Program-made: the position numbers and the translations under genes
Assembly (NCBI GenBank): GCA_020002185.1
Contig: CM034533.1
Location: forward strand, 47,962,346 to 48,026,345
Source: Paraescarpia echinospica
Lineage: Eukaryota; Annelida; Polychaeta; Sabellida; Siboglinidae
DNA length: 64,000 bases
Reading direction: 5' to 3'
Notes under the pieces: generated by a model
Databases searched by the model: none
The model's input: the letters and a program-made list of their open reading frames with translations, nothing else
What the model was told of the DNA's origin: nothing
In this document: positions 9,945 through 20,300 of the stretch, in pieces
Numbering within the stretch: the first letter of the stretch is position 1
How the letters are laid out: every line of letters begins with the position of its first letter

Positions 9945-11660
9945 AACGTCCATTCGAGGCCAGACGAACATTTGAGCAGAAGAAAATGTTACACTCTCGT
10001 CTCCATGAATTGGGCCTAAATGTTTATCCGCCCAGTGCATGAGGTAAATACTTCTACGGTTTGAATAGTACTGATTAGATGTGAGTCGCTGCACTTCTCA
10101 CGTGCTGAAGAAGACTGAGCGATAATCGTTTTGACGTGATCTTTGAATGCGAAGCCACCACCGTTTCGTCTGCTAGCGACTGTCACCGAAGCATAGCCAT
10201 TCTACCGGGCTATAGCTCACCTGACGTAACTCGGACTCCGTGACAGACCTTCTCGACATCGTCGAAGGCCGTAACATCGATTCCGTGTTGTTGCCAGGTA
10301 TTTCGCGTGGGATCGACAAGGCAAATCTACCGTCTACTTTATCGCCCGAGTTGCCTGCTTTTGTCTACGTGAATTCGATCGCCGAACGCCGAGCGACTTT
10401 CGTCCTGACATCTCGCCGAACGCGGCTGAACGCTGACATTCGCACATCACGAGACATTGGTTACATCTTATTGACTTTACAATGGTGTATACCCGTCTTC
10501 ATGTAAGTGAACAGCTGTTTAAATATCTCCCATGTAAATCCGTATTGGGATGCTTACTTGTCAAGCTCATGTATGGTGTTATGATGACATAGTAGCGTAA
10601 CGGTTGGCCAACTGTTACTGAACCGAATATGTTTATGGTTTTGTATTAAATGGGAACGCCATTTGGCTTCTCGTACATACATATCCCTGTGGTACGTTTT
10701 GCTATTCGTTCACTCCGAATCTTAGTGCACCTGAACCTATAACTTGCCATGTCAAATCGGGTACCGCCAATTTATTAATACTTACTCTCGATTTTGTGAC
10801 AGTAGCAAATCAATGAAAATACAAAAGGTACTGAGCGCCGTCGTGAATACCGTGAACTACGTAGCCTAAACCTCCAACAGTTCAAGCGTCTTCTGGCACA
10901 GTTAAATGCGTAATATCAAGAACTCTTATATTAGTGAAGTGCACTGGCTGAGTCGAGATGCCATGCAGGGTCGCGTGCACGAGTTGAGATATGGAGGTGG
11001 GAGGAGACGTTTCCATACGTAAGTCCAACCGAACATCGTTGACCCCGAGGTGCATCCGTGAGTCTTCATTGTTGTCGACATATCACAATCTGCTGACTTT
11101 TCAACTCAAGGAAGAAGAACATCTAACTAAAGAACTCTTTTAGTTCGTGTCTTCCAATTCGTTTCCACTTTCGAGATCAAGTTGCCATTGCGGCAGACAC
11201 AACTGTTGCATTTCTCAACACTTCTGAAAACGAACCAGAAAGGCCGGACACGTACGAAGCATTCGTTCAGTTCCTAAGACGGGAGTTTGCATAGCTCGTA
11301 TTTGCTGTCATTGTACAGCCTGGTATAGTCGACGACGCGACGGGAGCTGTGTAGATGAAGTTCACTAATTTGTAATATGACATTGTGGCACACTGAGCGA
11401 CATCCACTGAGGTGTATCTTAATTGCAACCAAATGCACTTGTCAACCAGAGAGTTTCTTAAACTATAACACACGCCAAATTCACTTGGATGTGGAGCACT
11501 TGGTCAAAATGACGACAACTCAAGACTTTGAATAATGTGTATTTTAATAGTAATTTGTTCAAAATTATCCATTGATGTTTCATAATAATAAATCTTTTTT
11601 ATTTATACACTACCAAAATTTGTAAATTCAGCTTCAACGCATATGAGCTAGAATGCCTGT
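9945..11660. other. Intergenic sequence with two short coding-like remnants
   Basis: No gene is recognised. Two plus-strand stretches read like decayed protein. One is at 10833-10913 (ERRREYRELR...LQQFKRLLAQL, then a stop). The other is at 11160-11294 (RFHFRDQVAIAAD...YEAFVQFLRREFA, then a stop). Their composition and the surrounding stops suggest remains of an old transposon or pseudogene, but the family is unknown. An 88-codon plus-strand frame at 10240-10506 is likewise unassigned. Confidence 0.35.
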
Positions 11661-11664
11661 AATA

Positions 11665-11842
11665 ATATAATGTAATAATAATTTAATAATAATAATAAAC
11701 TTTATTTACACAACATCAAATCCGGGACTAATGACCCCCGTTCACGGGTGTTTACAAATCGGCAATCAACTAAGAAGCATAAAAACACATTTAAGAGAAA
11801 TAAATAAGACAAAATAAATAAAGTTATCAAACCATATCCTAG

Positions 11843-11873
<31 letters not shown>

Positions 11874-12625
11874 ATAAACCTATGTATAGTAAAATTACGG
11901 GTAAATGCAATGATAAAATAAACGATTAGCAAAAGTGCTGAACAGCTGAACCTACTGGATAAAATAAGTAAATAAATAAAAGTCTAAATTACATTAAATA
12001 TTTTGATTAGATACAAAAATGTGATTCTGAGATAAATAAGACTAAAAATGTACTAACACTATATGCATGAATATTGCAAAGGTTAAATGAAGTCTGAATA
12101 TATCAATTTGAGAACAGAAATGTCTTCAATAATTTTCCAAACTGTCTAGTGTACTCAAGCGTAGTTCCAGAGGCAGAGAGTTCCACAATGTCGGCCCTGC
12201 ACATGCAAACGCCCGGCGACCATAACGTTTTAGGTTCACGCGTGGAACGTCCAGAATCAGGTCACCGCTAGAGCGTAGGGTCCTGCGTGACGAGAGATAC
12301 ACTGGCGTGCCTGCATACAGTGCCGTGTGTACAACCATGAGTAACTTTTACTCGATGCGCTTTCTCACTGGGAGCCAGTGTAGCTGTTGTAGGACCGCAG
12401 TGATAGATCGCCAGTCACCTCGTCGAAGTTGCATCACATCACGAGCGACTGACCGTCGGACTCTCTCTAGACGGTGCAGCAGACGGTCAGGTATACCAAA
12501 CAGCATCGCATTTCCATAATCAATTCTGGATGTCACAAGTGCATGGACAAGACATTTGCAGACACTGGCCGTCATTGCCTCTCGTACACGAGCAATTCTC
12601 GAGACATGTTAGCAAGCAAGTAGTA
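11665..12625 (-). mobile_element. CR1/L2-like LINE fragment, C-terminus of reverse transcriptase plus 3' UTR
   Basis: On the minus strand, 12575-12348 encodes KCLVHALVTSRIDYGNAMLF followed by GIPDRLLHRLERVRRSVAR and LQQLHWLPV. This is the diagnostic SRLDYCNSLLFG..... LQ.VQN.AARLV....LHWLPV block of CR1/L2-type LINEs. In a second frame, 12338-12126 gives DVPRVNLKRYGRRAF and GPTLWNSLPLELR, the standard C-terminal end. The 3' UTR follows down to an AATAAAGTTTATTATTATT type tail (minus strand, 11697-11665). Frameshift, truncation and missing catalytic core show it is dead. An AT-dinucleotide run sits in the UTR at about 11841-11877. Confidence 0.85.
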
Positions 12626-12960
12626 GTAAGCAAGTAGTAAGTAATAATATAATATATAATGTTTATTTCAGACAAAAGTCCATATGTATACATAAAATAC
12701 AAGTAAATAAAAAATACAAAGATATATACACACATGGAATAAAAAATAGATGATTAATACAAATGATATATATAAAATGTGCGTTTAACTTCATGTATAC
12801 AATTGGGTAGTCCAATATTTAAACATGGGACTTCTAAAATGTATATCAGTATAAAATAGATAATGTACAAACACCATAAGACAACGTACCAGTTTCCACG
12901 AAGATTTGGCTAATGTTAACCAATATTAAGAAATAAATGTGTCACCCGCTGACCTAGCCC
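12626..12960 (-). mobile_element. 3' UTR tail of a second LINE
   Basis: On the minus strand the sequence ends ATGGACTTTTGTCTGAAATA followed by AACATTATATATTATA near 12690-12645. The GTCTGAAATAAA signature is close to the GAGTCTGAAATAAA end of the LINE at 4920-6955, so a tail of a related family is likely. No coding part remains. Confidence 0.45.
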
Positions 12961-13029
12961 ATGTTATTTATTTGGTACGCCTTTCAAAATGGTTGCCTGC
13001 CCCTGGTTTAGATCGTATAACTGCAGTAT

Positions 13030-13236
13030 CTTGAATATTTCATATAAACTGTATATATCACTAGCAAGGTATTTGTTCATTCACAGGTCTGTAATAAATA
13101 TGATTGTAATAAAGCAATAAAAAGTGTGGTCAGAATCATATTCTAAATAAATCTGCAATTATTCGCTATCCACCACTCGAGTCGGATTTTTTGTCGAAGG
13201 GCTCATATAAAATGTATTTAATTAACCTTTAACAAA
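13030..13236. repeat. Copy 1 of a ~200-bp imperfect direct duplication
   Basis: Blocks CTTGAATATTTCATATAAAC, CTAGCAAGGTATTTG, GTGTGGTCAGAATCAT, CCACTCGAGTCGGATTT and TCGAAGGGCTCATATAAAAT occur here and again in order at 13401-13587. Confidence 0.85.
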
Positions 13237-13400
13237 TTGAACATTTATTTATTATGTGTACAAGGTCAAACATCAACTCAAATCCAAAAGATGAACATTG
13301 TTTTTATGATAGCAATTCAAAGTGGTGGAATCTCCCCGCGGACCCTTTTTTCACATTCAAATGTGGGGGACGGTTCACTTAGGTAATTTAATTTGAATGT

Positions 13401-13587
13401 CTTGAGCATTTCATATAAACTATGTATATCACCAGCAAGGTATTTGATTTGTTCATTCACTGGCCTACAATAAATATAATTGTAATAAAAAAACTGTGGT
13501 CAGAATCATCACCTAATCGCAATTCACCACTCGAGTCAGATTTGTTTTCGAAGGGCTCATATAAAATGTATTTCATCAACCTGTAAC
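13401..13587. repeat. Copy 2 of the ~200-bp imperfect direct duplication
   Basis: Same order of blocks as 13030-13236, about 360 bp downstream, with several short deletions. The copies do not start with TG and end with CA, and no coding lies between, so a solo-LTR pair is unlikely; local duplication or two copies of a short element fits better. Confidence 0.85.
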
Positions 13588-13814
13588 CAATAGCAATTAT
13601 GTATTTATGCATTTTTACTTGTACTGTATATATGTCTCCACTACCAGAACAAAATTAAGTCTGCGTCATTTAGACATTATAATGTTTCCTTCACTTCACT
13701 TGTTAACAAACGCCAGGTGGCTCGCACCAATTTCCTACCACTCGTTTCTCGGTTATGTCATGCACTTTCATAGTTAGCATGAGCGTTGTCGTTGCATGTT
13801 TTTTATTGTGTACG

Positions 13815-13880
13815 TGTATTTCCGGCGTGTCCGACGCATGCGCAATAGGCAAGTAACTCTGCGATGCATTATGGGATGCA
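13815..13880 (+). promoter_or_regulatory. Promoter-like cluster: ETS, NRF1 and ZNF143-type sites
   Basis: Within 60 bp there are TTTCCGG (13819-13825, ETS core on the minus strand), GCATGCGCA (13836-13844, NRF1 half palindrome) and TGCATTATGGGA (13865-13876, the reverse of the ZNF143/Staf core TCCCANNATGCA). These three are hallmarks of TATA-less housekeeping promoters in animals, often bidirectional. A 5' splice-site-like GTAAGC follows at 13999. The BTB exon 1 kb downstream is the obvious candidate target. This is a motif match, not evidence of activity. Confidence 0.45.
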
Positions 13881-13998
13881 ACACAGATTCCGGGTTGCAA
13901 AAACGGCATGGTCACGCGACACTACCAGCGGATATGATAATACCATAGGCCTAGGAGTCTGTGCGTGCAGTTGCCGTTGCCGTTCCATCATTGACTTG
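13864..13998 (+). other. Candidate first exon of the BTB-ZF gene
   Basis: An ATG at 13864 opens a frame of exactly 45 codons that ends at TTGACTTG|GTAAGC, a good 5' splice site at 13998/13999, giving a phase-0 donor. The peptide is cysteine-containing (VCACSCRCRS) and not recognised. The exon may instead be entirely 5' UTR. A weak phase-0 acceptor in the BTB frame is at GTCGAG (15006-15007); the better-looking acceptor TTGCCTTAG (14955-14963) would hit an in-frame stop. The link to the BTB exon is therefore only a proposal. Confidence 0.25.
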
Positions 13999-13999
13999 G

Positions 14000-14799
14000 T
14001 AAGCGGTGTTTCTCTGTCTCTCCTCGTAGTCCGTTTAACACGGTCACTTTGTCTCCTCGTTCGAGTAACATTTACATGTGTTTAGTTTGTCTAAAATTAA
14101 TTGACTCGTGCTTCTCAATACGCACTGCTTTGTTGGCAAGGGACCGTCAAGACGGCAGACCGTCGACCTACGTTGACCGGGCCGTCTCCGCTCAAGATGT
14201 CTGACGTTTCAACTATCCAGTCGGTACTACTCGACATCACACAACATACGTCATACGTTACACTGTGGTTGTTTCTATGCTATTGCAACGACAACTACCA
14301 CCTGTGAGATATAGGCCTACTAACCCACAGATGTCCCAACAAAGATAAAACAACCCCTGTTCGTTTAGGTGTATGGTGTGGCTCCAAGCAGAAGGATCCA
14401 CTGTTTGTTAACAATTCCTGGCTGATTCAGTCATCTTTCTTTCGTGCCGGCGATGCCATATTGCATAACAGTGAAGGTATCTAGATAATCAAATAAAGGA
14501 ATTAACTGAAATGCACATTAATTGCATTGGGATGATATGTGGAAATGTGACGACGGTTAAGCCAGACACTGGCTATGCCGTACACTCTACATGACACGCA
14601 TGGAAGACTCCCTTGAATAAATAATACATACTCCTGTGTGGCATCCATCAGCATAATTTATAATGTAAATAAGGACTAATACATTATCTATTGTATTCAA
14701 TTTGTGTTGACCATACCATGAATATCCGTGAACATCATCCGGGACTACATACAATGTTCTACTGCCATGGAAGATGCGGCTTTACTTAGCAGACCCTAT
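14000..14799. other. Probable intron or intergenic sequence upstream of the BTB exon
   Basis: No recognisable coding or repeats. A 68-codon plus-strand frame at 14101-14307 has no known relatives. If the donor at 13998/13999 is used, this is intron 1. Confidence 0.35.
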
Positions 14800-14987
14800 C
14801 GAGTGTGTCGTTCATATTGCCATAGGTGCTGTGCGACGAGTGTGTTACGGTGTATGTTCGTATTACCGTAGGTGATGTGCGACGAGTGTGTTACGGTGTA
14901 TGTTCTTATTGCCCTAGGTGCTGTGTGCCGAGTGTGTCACGGTGTATTTTCGTATTGCCTTAGGTGATGTGTGACGAGTGTGTCACG
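14800..14987 (+). repeat. 46-bp tandem repeat abutting the BTB exon
   Basis: Full units at 14825-14870, 14871-14916 and 14917-14962, with partial units on both sides (14800-14824 and 14963-14987). Each begins GGTG(C/A)TGTG, contains CGAGTGTGT(T/C)ACGG and ends in a TATTGCC(C/T)TA(G) or TATTACCGTA(G) stretch that looks like a 3' splice site. The last partial unit overlaps the start of the BTB reading frame, so the exon boundary is built from repeat sequence. Confidence 0.9.
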
Positions 14988-16747
14988 TCGTGACGTTAGC
15001 CGTCGAGCTGGATACGACGGTGATTGGCTGTGACGGCCGGACACTGCTCGCCCACAGTGCCGTGCTGGCAGCATCGAGTGCTATCATCAGGACGCAGCTG
15101 AACGAAGGCACGCCGCACACGGTGTACCTCGACGGTATTTCAAGCCATATATGGAACTTTGTATTAAAGTTCATCTACAGTGGCAAGACGGTGCCGACGA
15201 ACGCCCTTGAGGCCGAGGGCATACTGCTGGCCGGCGAGGCTCTCCACATGAACGCTCTAGCCGACATCGGCCGCAACTTTAAGGACATAGACGATAAGGA
15301 GGGCGCATTGGGTGAGGAAGAACGAGGCTTCACTACAGATGTGGTCATTGGAAGGCAGCGGCAGTGTGAGCCGACTGACACGAACCTGTCTGGTGCCACT
15401 TGGGCGGCCCAATATTGCACTGACAGGGCCACAGACGCCTGGCCCACGGCCATGCCCTTCCACGGTGCATACCTCAACCAGTCTAACCAATCCAACTATT
15501 ACACCGTCCCCTCCCCATTAAACATGGACTATCTAAACATGGAACATCGAAACCTGAGCAATCTAAACAAGTATTCTGTAAAAACGGGGCCTTTAGACAC
15601 AATATATCTAGACACGGGCCTTGTAAACTCGGGCACTCTAAACACAAGCTATCCAGACACGGGTCCTGTAAACACGGGCCCTCTAGGCACGGACAACCTA
15701 AACCCGAACGGTCTAAACATGATCTCTCAACACATGGGCCACTTGCCAAAAGTGAATTATTCGAACCCAACCCCTGTCGTCCAAAATTATCCCTACAAGA
15801 CAACTATTTCCACACAAACACATGGCAGGAGGAAACTATGCCGGCTGAAGCCGGACAGTCGTGAATGCAGACGTGGGCAGTATGCGTCGGCCGTTCGGCT
15901 GAAAAAGGACGGGACGTGTTATAAACTATTCAGACAGAGTCGACGTCCTTCAAAGAAGTCACGTCGTCCACGCAGGGAAGTCAAGGTGACAGATGACTAT
16001 TGCAGTCGGTGGCGTACGACTAATACTACGACGCATACTCGGACTAACGCGGCGTCACAGACGGCGACACTGGCGGATGCGTGCGCCTTCCTCAGTCAGT
16101 TGGAAAGAGGGTCGAAGGAACGTCTGCTCGGTGAGTACATCGTGAGCGCGAGGTTCCCCACGCTCGACCCTTCACGTCCCAGTCTCAGCTGCCCCTGTGT
16201 CTGGCACTTGAATGTCAACCGCGACAGTCTCAACCGCGACAGTCTTAACCGTGACAGTCTCAAGCGTGACAGTCTCAACCGTGACAGTCTCAACAGCGAC
16301 AGTCTTAAGCATGACAGTCTCAACCGAGGCAGTCTCAACCGCGGCAGTCTGACCAACGGCAGTCTTAACCGCGACCGACTCACCCGCAGCAACATCGTCA
16401 CATGCGACGCATGTGGCCAAAATATCAATTCGCCGACGTCGTCAAACACTGAAACTGCCCCATACCAGTGTTACCCGTGTGTGAATACGATCTACGGCGT
16501 GCCCGTCGCACAGTCAGCGGAGCAGGTACTGTCGTCATGGCCCGTGGCAGACCTAATCAGTGAGGGCAGTGTGGGTGAGCGGGAGCCAGTGGTTGACCCG
16601 CCGAGGGATGGTGTGTGCGGCGTCGATCCGCCGCAGCAGCTGTATGCGTGTCGTTTGTGCGAGGAGGTGTTCGGGGACGAACAGCTGCAGCAAGAGCACA
16701 TTGCTGGCGTACATGACCATGTGCGCGATCGTGTCACCGAAACCTAG
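14978..16747 (+). CDS. BTB/POZ domain protein with C-terminal C2H2 zinc finger (BTB-ZF), probably 5'-incomplete
   Basis: The 589-codon open frame has an N-terminal BTB domain (residues 4-101). It starts VVTLAVELDT, has the H26-S-A-V-L-AASS core, FVLKFIYSG at 61-69 and a leucine-rich end. BTB domains mediate dimerisation and co-repressor or cullin binding. Residues 180-255 are low-complexity L-N/D-T-G repeats. Residues 318-336 are very basic (RRPSKKSRRPRR), a likely nuclear localisation signal. Residues 414-468 are eleven NRDSL pentads. C476/C479/C498/C501 form a possible zinc knuckle, and C558-x2-C561-x12-H574-x4-H579 is a canonical C2H2 finger. This suggests a nuclear DNA-binding regulator. 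The frame begins at GTG after an in-frame TGA (14972-14974) and lacks an ATG before residue 91. It is therefore probably a 3' exon, or an ATG at 14967 is separated from it by one missing base. Specific orthology is unknown. Confidence 0.75.
   Translation: MCHVVTLAVELDTTVIGCDGRTLLAHSAVLAASSAIIRTQLNEGTPHTVYLDGISSHIWNFVLKFIYSGKTVPTNALEAEGILLAGEALHMNALADIGRNFKDIDDKEGALGEEERGFTTDVVIGRQRQCEPTDTNLSGATWAAQYCTDRATDAWPTAMPFHGAYLNQSNQSNYYTVPSPLNMDYLNMEHRNLSNLNKYSVKTGPLDTIYLDTGLVNSGTLNTSYPDTGPVNTGPLGTDNLNPNGLNMISQHMGHLPKVNYSNPTPVVQNYPYKTTISTQTHGRRKLCRLKPDSRECRRGQYASAVRLKKDGTCYKLFRQSRRPSKKSRRPRREVKVTDDYCSRWRTTNTTTHTRTNAASQTATLADACAFLSQLERGSKERLLGEYIVSARFPTLDPSRPSLSCPCVWHLNVNRDSLNRDSLNRDSLKRDSLNRDSLNSDSLKHDSLNRGSLNRGSLTNGSLNRDRLTRSNIVTCDACGQNINSPTSSNTETAPYQCYPCVNTIYGVPVAQSAEQVLSSWPVADLISEGSVGEREPVVDPPRDGVCGVDPPQQLYACRLCEEVFGDEQLQQEHIAGVHDHVRDRVTET
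16217..16381 (+). repeat. In-frame 15-bp tandem repeat encoding NRDSL pentads
   Basis: Eleven copies of a 15-bp unit (variants of AACCGCGACAGTCTC) within the BTB-ZF exon. Because 15 is a multiple of three, the frame is kept. Variants include KRDSL, NSDSL, KHDSL, NRGSL and TNGSL. The repeat makes a polar, serine-rich linker between the BTB half and the zinc-finger half. It is likely length-polymorphic. Confidence 0.95.
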
Positions 16748-16783
16748 AGCGACTAGGTATGGCGAATAGCCACGTTGCACGGG

Positions 16784-16815
16784 CACGTGTGTATGTCACG
16801 TGTGTATGTCACGTG
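16784..16815. promoter_or_regulatory. Three CACGTG E-boxes in a 13-bp tandem repeat
   Basis: CACGTG occurs at 16784-16789, 16797-16802 and 16810-16815, each followed by TGTATGT or TGTGC. The spacing is exactly 13 bp. CACGTG is the palindromic core bound by USF/MYC/MITF-type bHLH factors. The site lies 40-70 bp past the BTB-ZF stop codon, in the presumed 3' UTR, so a regulatory role is only a possibility. Confidence 0.4.
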
Positions 16816-17036
16816 TGCAGCATCAAAAACACAGTGGAGAGGCGACACGCGTAGGTCAGAGACAATACTTCACTCCTCCTTGTGTAGATGCTTGCGAAGT
16901 TTTGTAAACTTGATTTGGAGCATTTGGGCAAGTGTGTCTGTTGGTCGTCCAAGAACACCGTCTGGTTGTTTTAAGGCGCATTTTGTAAAACAGTGTGTTA
17001 TGTAAAGGTTTATTATGTATAGGTCTGCTGATCTGG

Positions 17037-17066
17037 AATAAAATTCAACCTCTTACGCAAAATAAA
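17037..17066 (+). terminator. Candidate polyadenylation signals of the BTB-ZF gene
   Basis: AATAAA at 17037-17042 and again at 17061-17066, about 300 bp past the stop codon at 16745-16747 and 250 bp before minisatellite A begins. This fits the end of a terminal exon. Confidence 0.5.
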
Positions 17067-17315
17067 TCTAACTTAAATAGTGTTATATTATCACTTAAGG
17101 CAAATGTTGTAAGGGGATCTGGTGTACTATATTAATAATTCTATTATAATATGATAGCATCGCCTGAGCTGGGCATCACATGCTACTCTACACTAAGCGA
17201 ACGTTTATTATTTCATATTACTGTTATTACATTTTATTCACATGTTCTATTAATTATAACAACTTAATCAACACGCTACATAGGAAATCAGTACATTGTT
17301 CATAATAGTTATTTT

Positions 17316-20300
17316 GGTGTTGACAGCGACCTGTACACTTACTCATTAGGTAACCCTACATTGGTGTTGACAGCGACCAGTACACTTTTTCATTAGGTAA
17401 CCTTACATTGGTGTCGACAGCGACCTGTACACTTACTCATTAGGTAACCTTACATTGGTGTTAACAGCAACTTGTGCACTTACTCATTAGGTAACCTTAC
17501 ATTGGTGTTGACAGCGACTTGTACACTTACTCAATAGGTTTCCTTACATTGGTGTTGATAGCGACCTGTACACTTACTCATTAGGTAACCTTACATTGGT
17601 GTTGACAGCGACCTGCACACTCACTCATCAGGTAACCTTACATAGATGTTGAGAGCGACCTGTACACTTGCTCATCAGGTAACCTTACATTGGTGTCGAC
17701 AGCGACCTGTACACTTACTCATTAGGTAACCTTACATTGGTGTTGACAGCGACCTGTACACTTACTCATTAGGTAACCTTACATTGGTGTTGACAGAGAC
17801 CTGCACACTTACTCATTAGGTAACCTTACATTGGCGTTGACAGCGGCTTGTACACTTACTCATTAGGTAACCTTACATTGGTGTTGACAGCGACCTGCAC
17901 ACTCACTCATCAGGTAACCTTACATTGATGTTGACAGCGATCTGTACACTTGCTCATAAGGTAACCTTACATTGGTGTCGACAGCGACCTGTACACTTAC
18001 TCATTAGGTAACCTTACATTGGTGTTGACAGCGACCTGTACACTTACTCATTAGGTAACCTTACATTGGTGTTGACAGCGACCGGCACACTCACTCATCA
18101 GGTAACCTTACATTGATGTTGACAGCGACCTGTACACTTGCTCATCAGGTAACCTTACATTGGTGTCGACAGCGACATGTACACTTACTCATTAGGTAAC
18201 CTTACATTGGTGTTGACAGCGACCTGTACACTTGCTCATCAGGTAACCTTACATTGGTGTCGACAGCGACCTGTACACTTACTCATTAGGTAACCTTACA
18301 TTGGTGTTGACAGCGACCTGTACACTTACTCATTACGGTTACCTTACATTGGTGTTGACAGCGGCCTCTACACTTACTCAATAGGTAACCTTACATTGGT
18401 GTTGACAGCGATCTGTACACTTACTCATCAGGTAACCTTACATTGATGTTGACAGCGACCTGTACACTCGCTCATCAGGTAACATTACATTAGTGTTGAC
18501 AGCGACCTGTACACTTACTCATCAGGTAACCTTACATTGATGTTGACAGCGACCTGAACACTCACTCATTAGGTAACCTTACATTGGTGTTGAGAGCGAC
18601 CTGTACACTTACTGATCAGGTAACCTTACATTGGTGTTGACAGCGACCTGTACACTTACTCATCAGATAACCTTACATTGGTGTTGACAGCGACCTGTAC
18701 ACTTACTCATCAGGTAACCTTACATTAGTGTTGACAGCGAACTGTACACTTACTCATCAGGTAACCTTACATTGGTGTTGACAGCAACCTGTACACTTAC
18801 TCATCAGGTAACCTTACATTAGTGTTGACAGCGACTTGTACACTTACTCAATAGGTAACCTTACATTGGTGTTGAGAGCGACCTGTACACTTACTCATCA
18901 GGTAAACTTACATTGGGGTTAACAGCGACCTGTACACTTACTCATCAGGTAACCTTACATTGGTGTTGAGAGCGACCTGTACACTTACTTATTAGGTAAC
19001 CTTACATTGGTGTTGACAGCGACCTGTACACTCACTCATCAGGTAAACTTACATTGATGTTGACAGCGACCTGTACACTTACTCATCAGGTAACCTTACA
19101 TTGGTGTTGAGAGCGACCTGTACACTTACTTATTAGGTAACCTTACATTGGTGTTGACAGCGGCCTGCACACTCACTCATCAGGTAACCTTACATTGATG
19201 TTGACAGCGACCTGTACACTTGCTCATCAGGTAAACTTACATTGGTGTCGACAGCGACCTGTACATTTACTCATCAGGTAACCTTACATTGGTGTTGACA
19301 GCGAACAGTACACTTACTCATCAGGTAACCTTACATTGGTGTTGACAGCGACCTGTACACTTACTCATCAGGTAACCTTACATTATTGTTGACAGCGACC
19401 TGTACACTCATTCATCAGGTGACCTTACATTGGTTTTGACAGCGAACTGTACACTCACTCATCGGGTGACCTTACATTGATGTTGACAGCGACCTGTACA
19501 CTTGCTCATCGGGTAACCTTACATTGGTGTCGACAGCGACCTGTACACTTACTCATTAGATAACCTTACATTGGTGTTGACATCGACCTCCACACTTACT
19601 CATTAGGTAAACTTACATTGGTGTTGACAGCGGCCTGTACACTTACTCAATAGGTAACCTTACATTGGTGTTGACAGCGATCTGTACACTTACTCATAAA
19701 GTAACCTTACATTGATGTTGACAGCGACCTGTACACTCGCTCATCAGGTAACATTACATTAGTGTTGACAGCGACCTGTACACTTACTCATCAGGTAACC
19801 TTACATTGATGTTGACAGCGACCTGTACACTCACTCATTAGGTAACCTTACATTGGTGTTGAGAGCGACCTGTACACTTACTCATCAGGTAACCTTACAT
19901 TGGTGTTGACAGCGAACTGTACACTTACTCATCAGATAACCTTACATTGGTGTTGACAGCGACCTGTACACTTACTCATCAGGTAACCTTACATTAGTGT
20001 TGACAGCGAACTGTACACTTACTCATCAGGTAACCTTACATTGGTGTTGACAGCGACCTGTACATTTACTCATCAGGTAACCTTACATTATTGTTGACAG
20101 CGACCTGTACACTTACTCATCAGGTAACCTTACATTGGTGTTGACAGCAACCTGTACACTTACTCATCAGGTAACCTTACATTAGTGTTGACAGCGACAT
20201 GTACACTTACTCATTAGGTAACCTTACATTGGTGTTGAGAGCGACCTGTACACTTACTCATCAGGTAAACTTACATTGGGGTTAACAGCGACCTGTACAC

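Noticed and set aside
14101..14307. 68-codon plus-strand frame upstream of the BTB exon
   Set aside because: No homology and no conserved motif; more simply explained as intron or spacer.
16096..16449. Minus-strand frames inside the BTB-ZF exon (RLRLPRLRLS and VETVTVETV repeats)
   Set aside because: Antisense shadows of the 15-bp NRDSL repeat; the plus frame carries BTB and zinc-finger motifs and is the real one.
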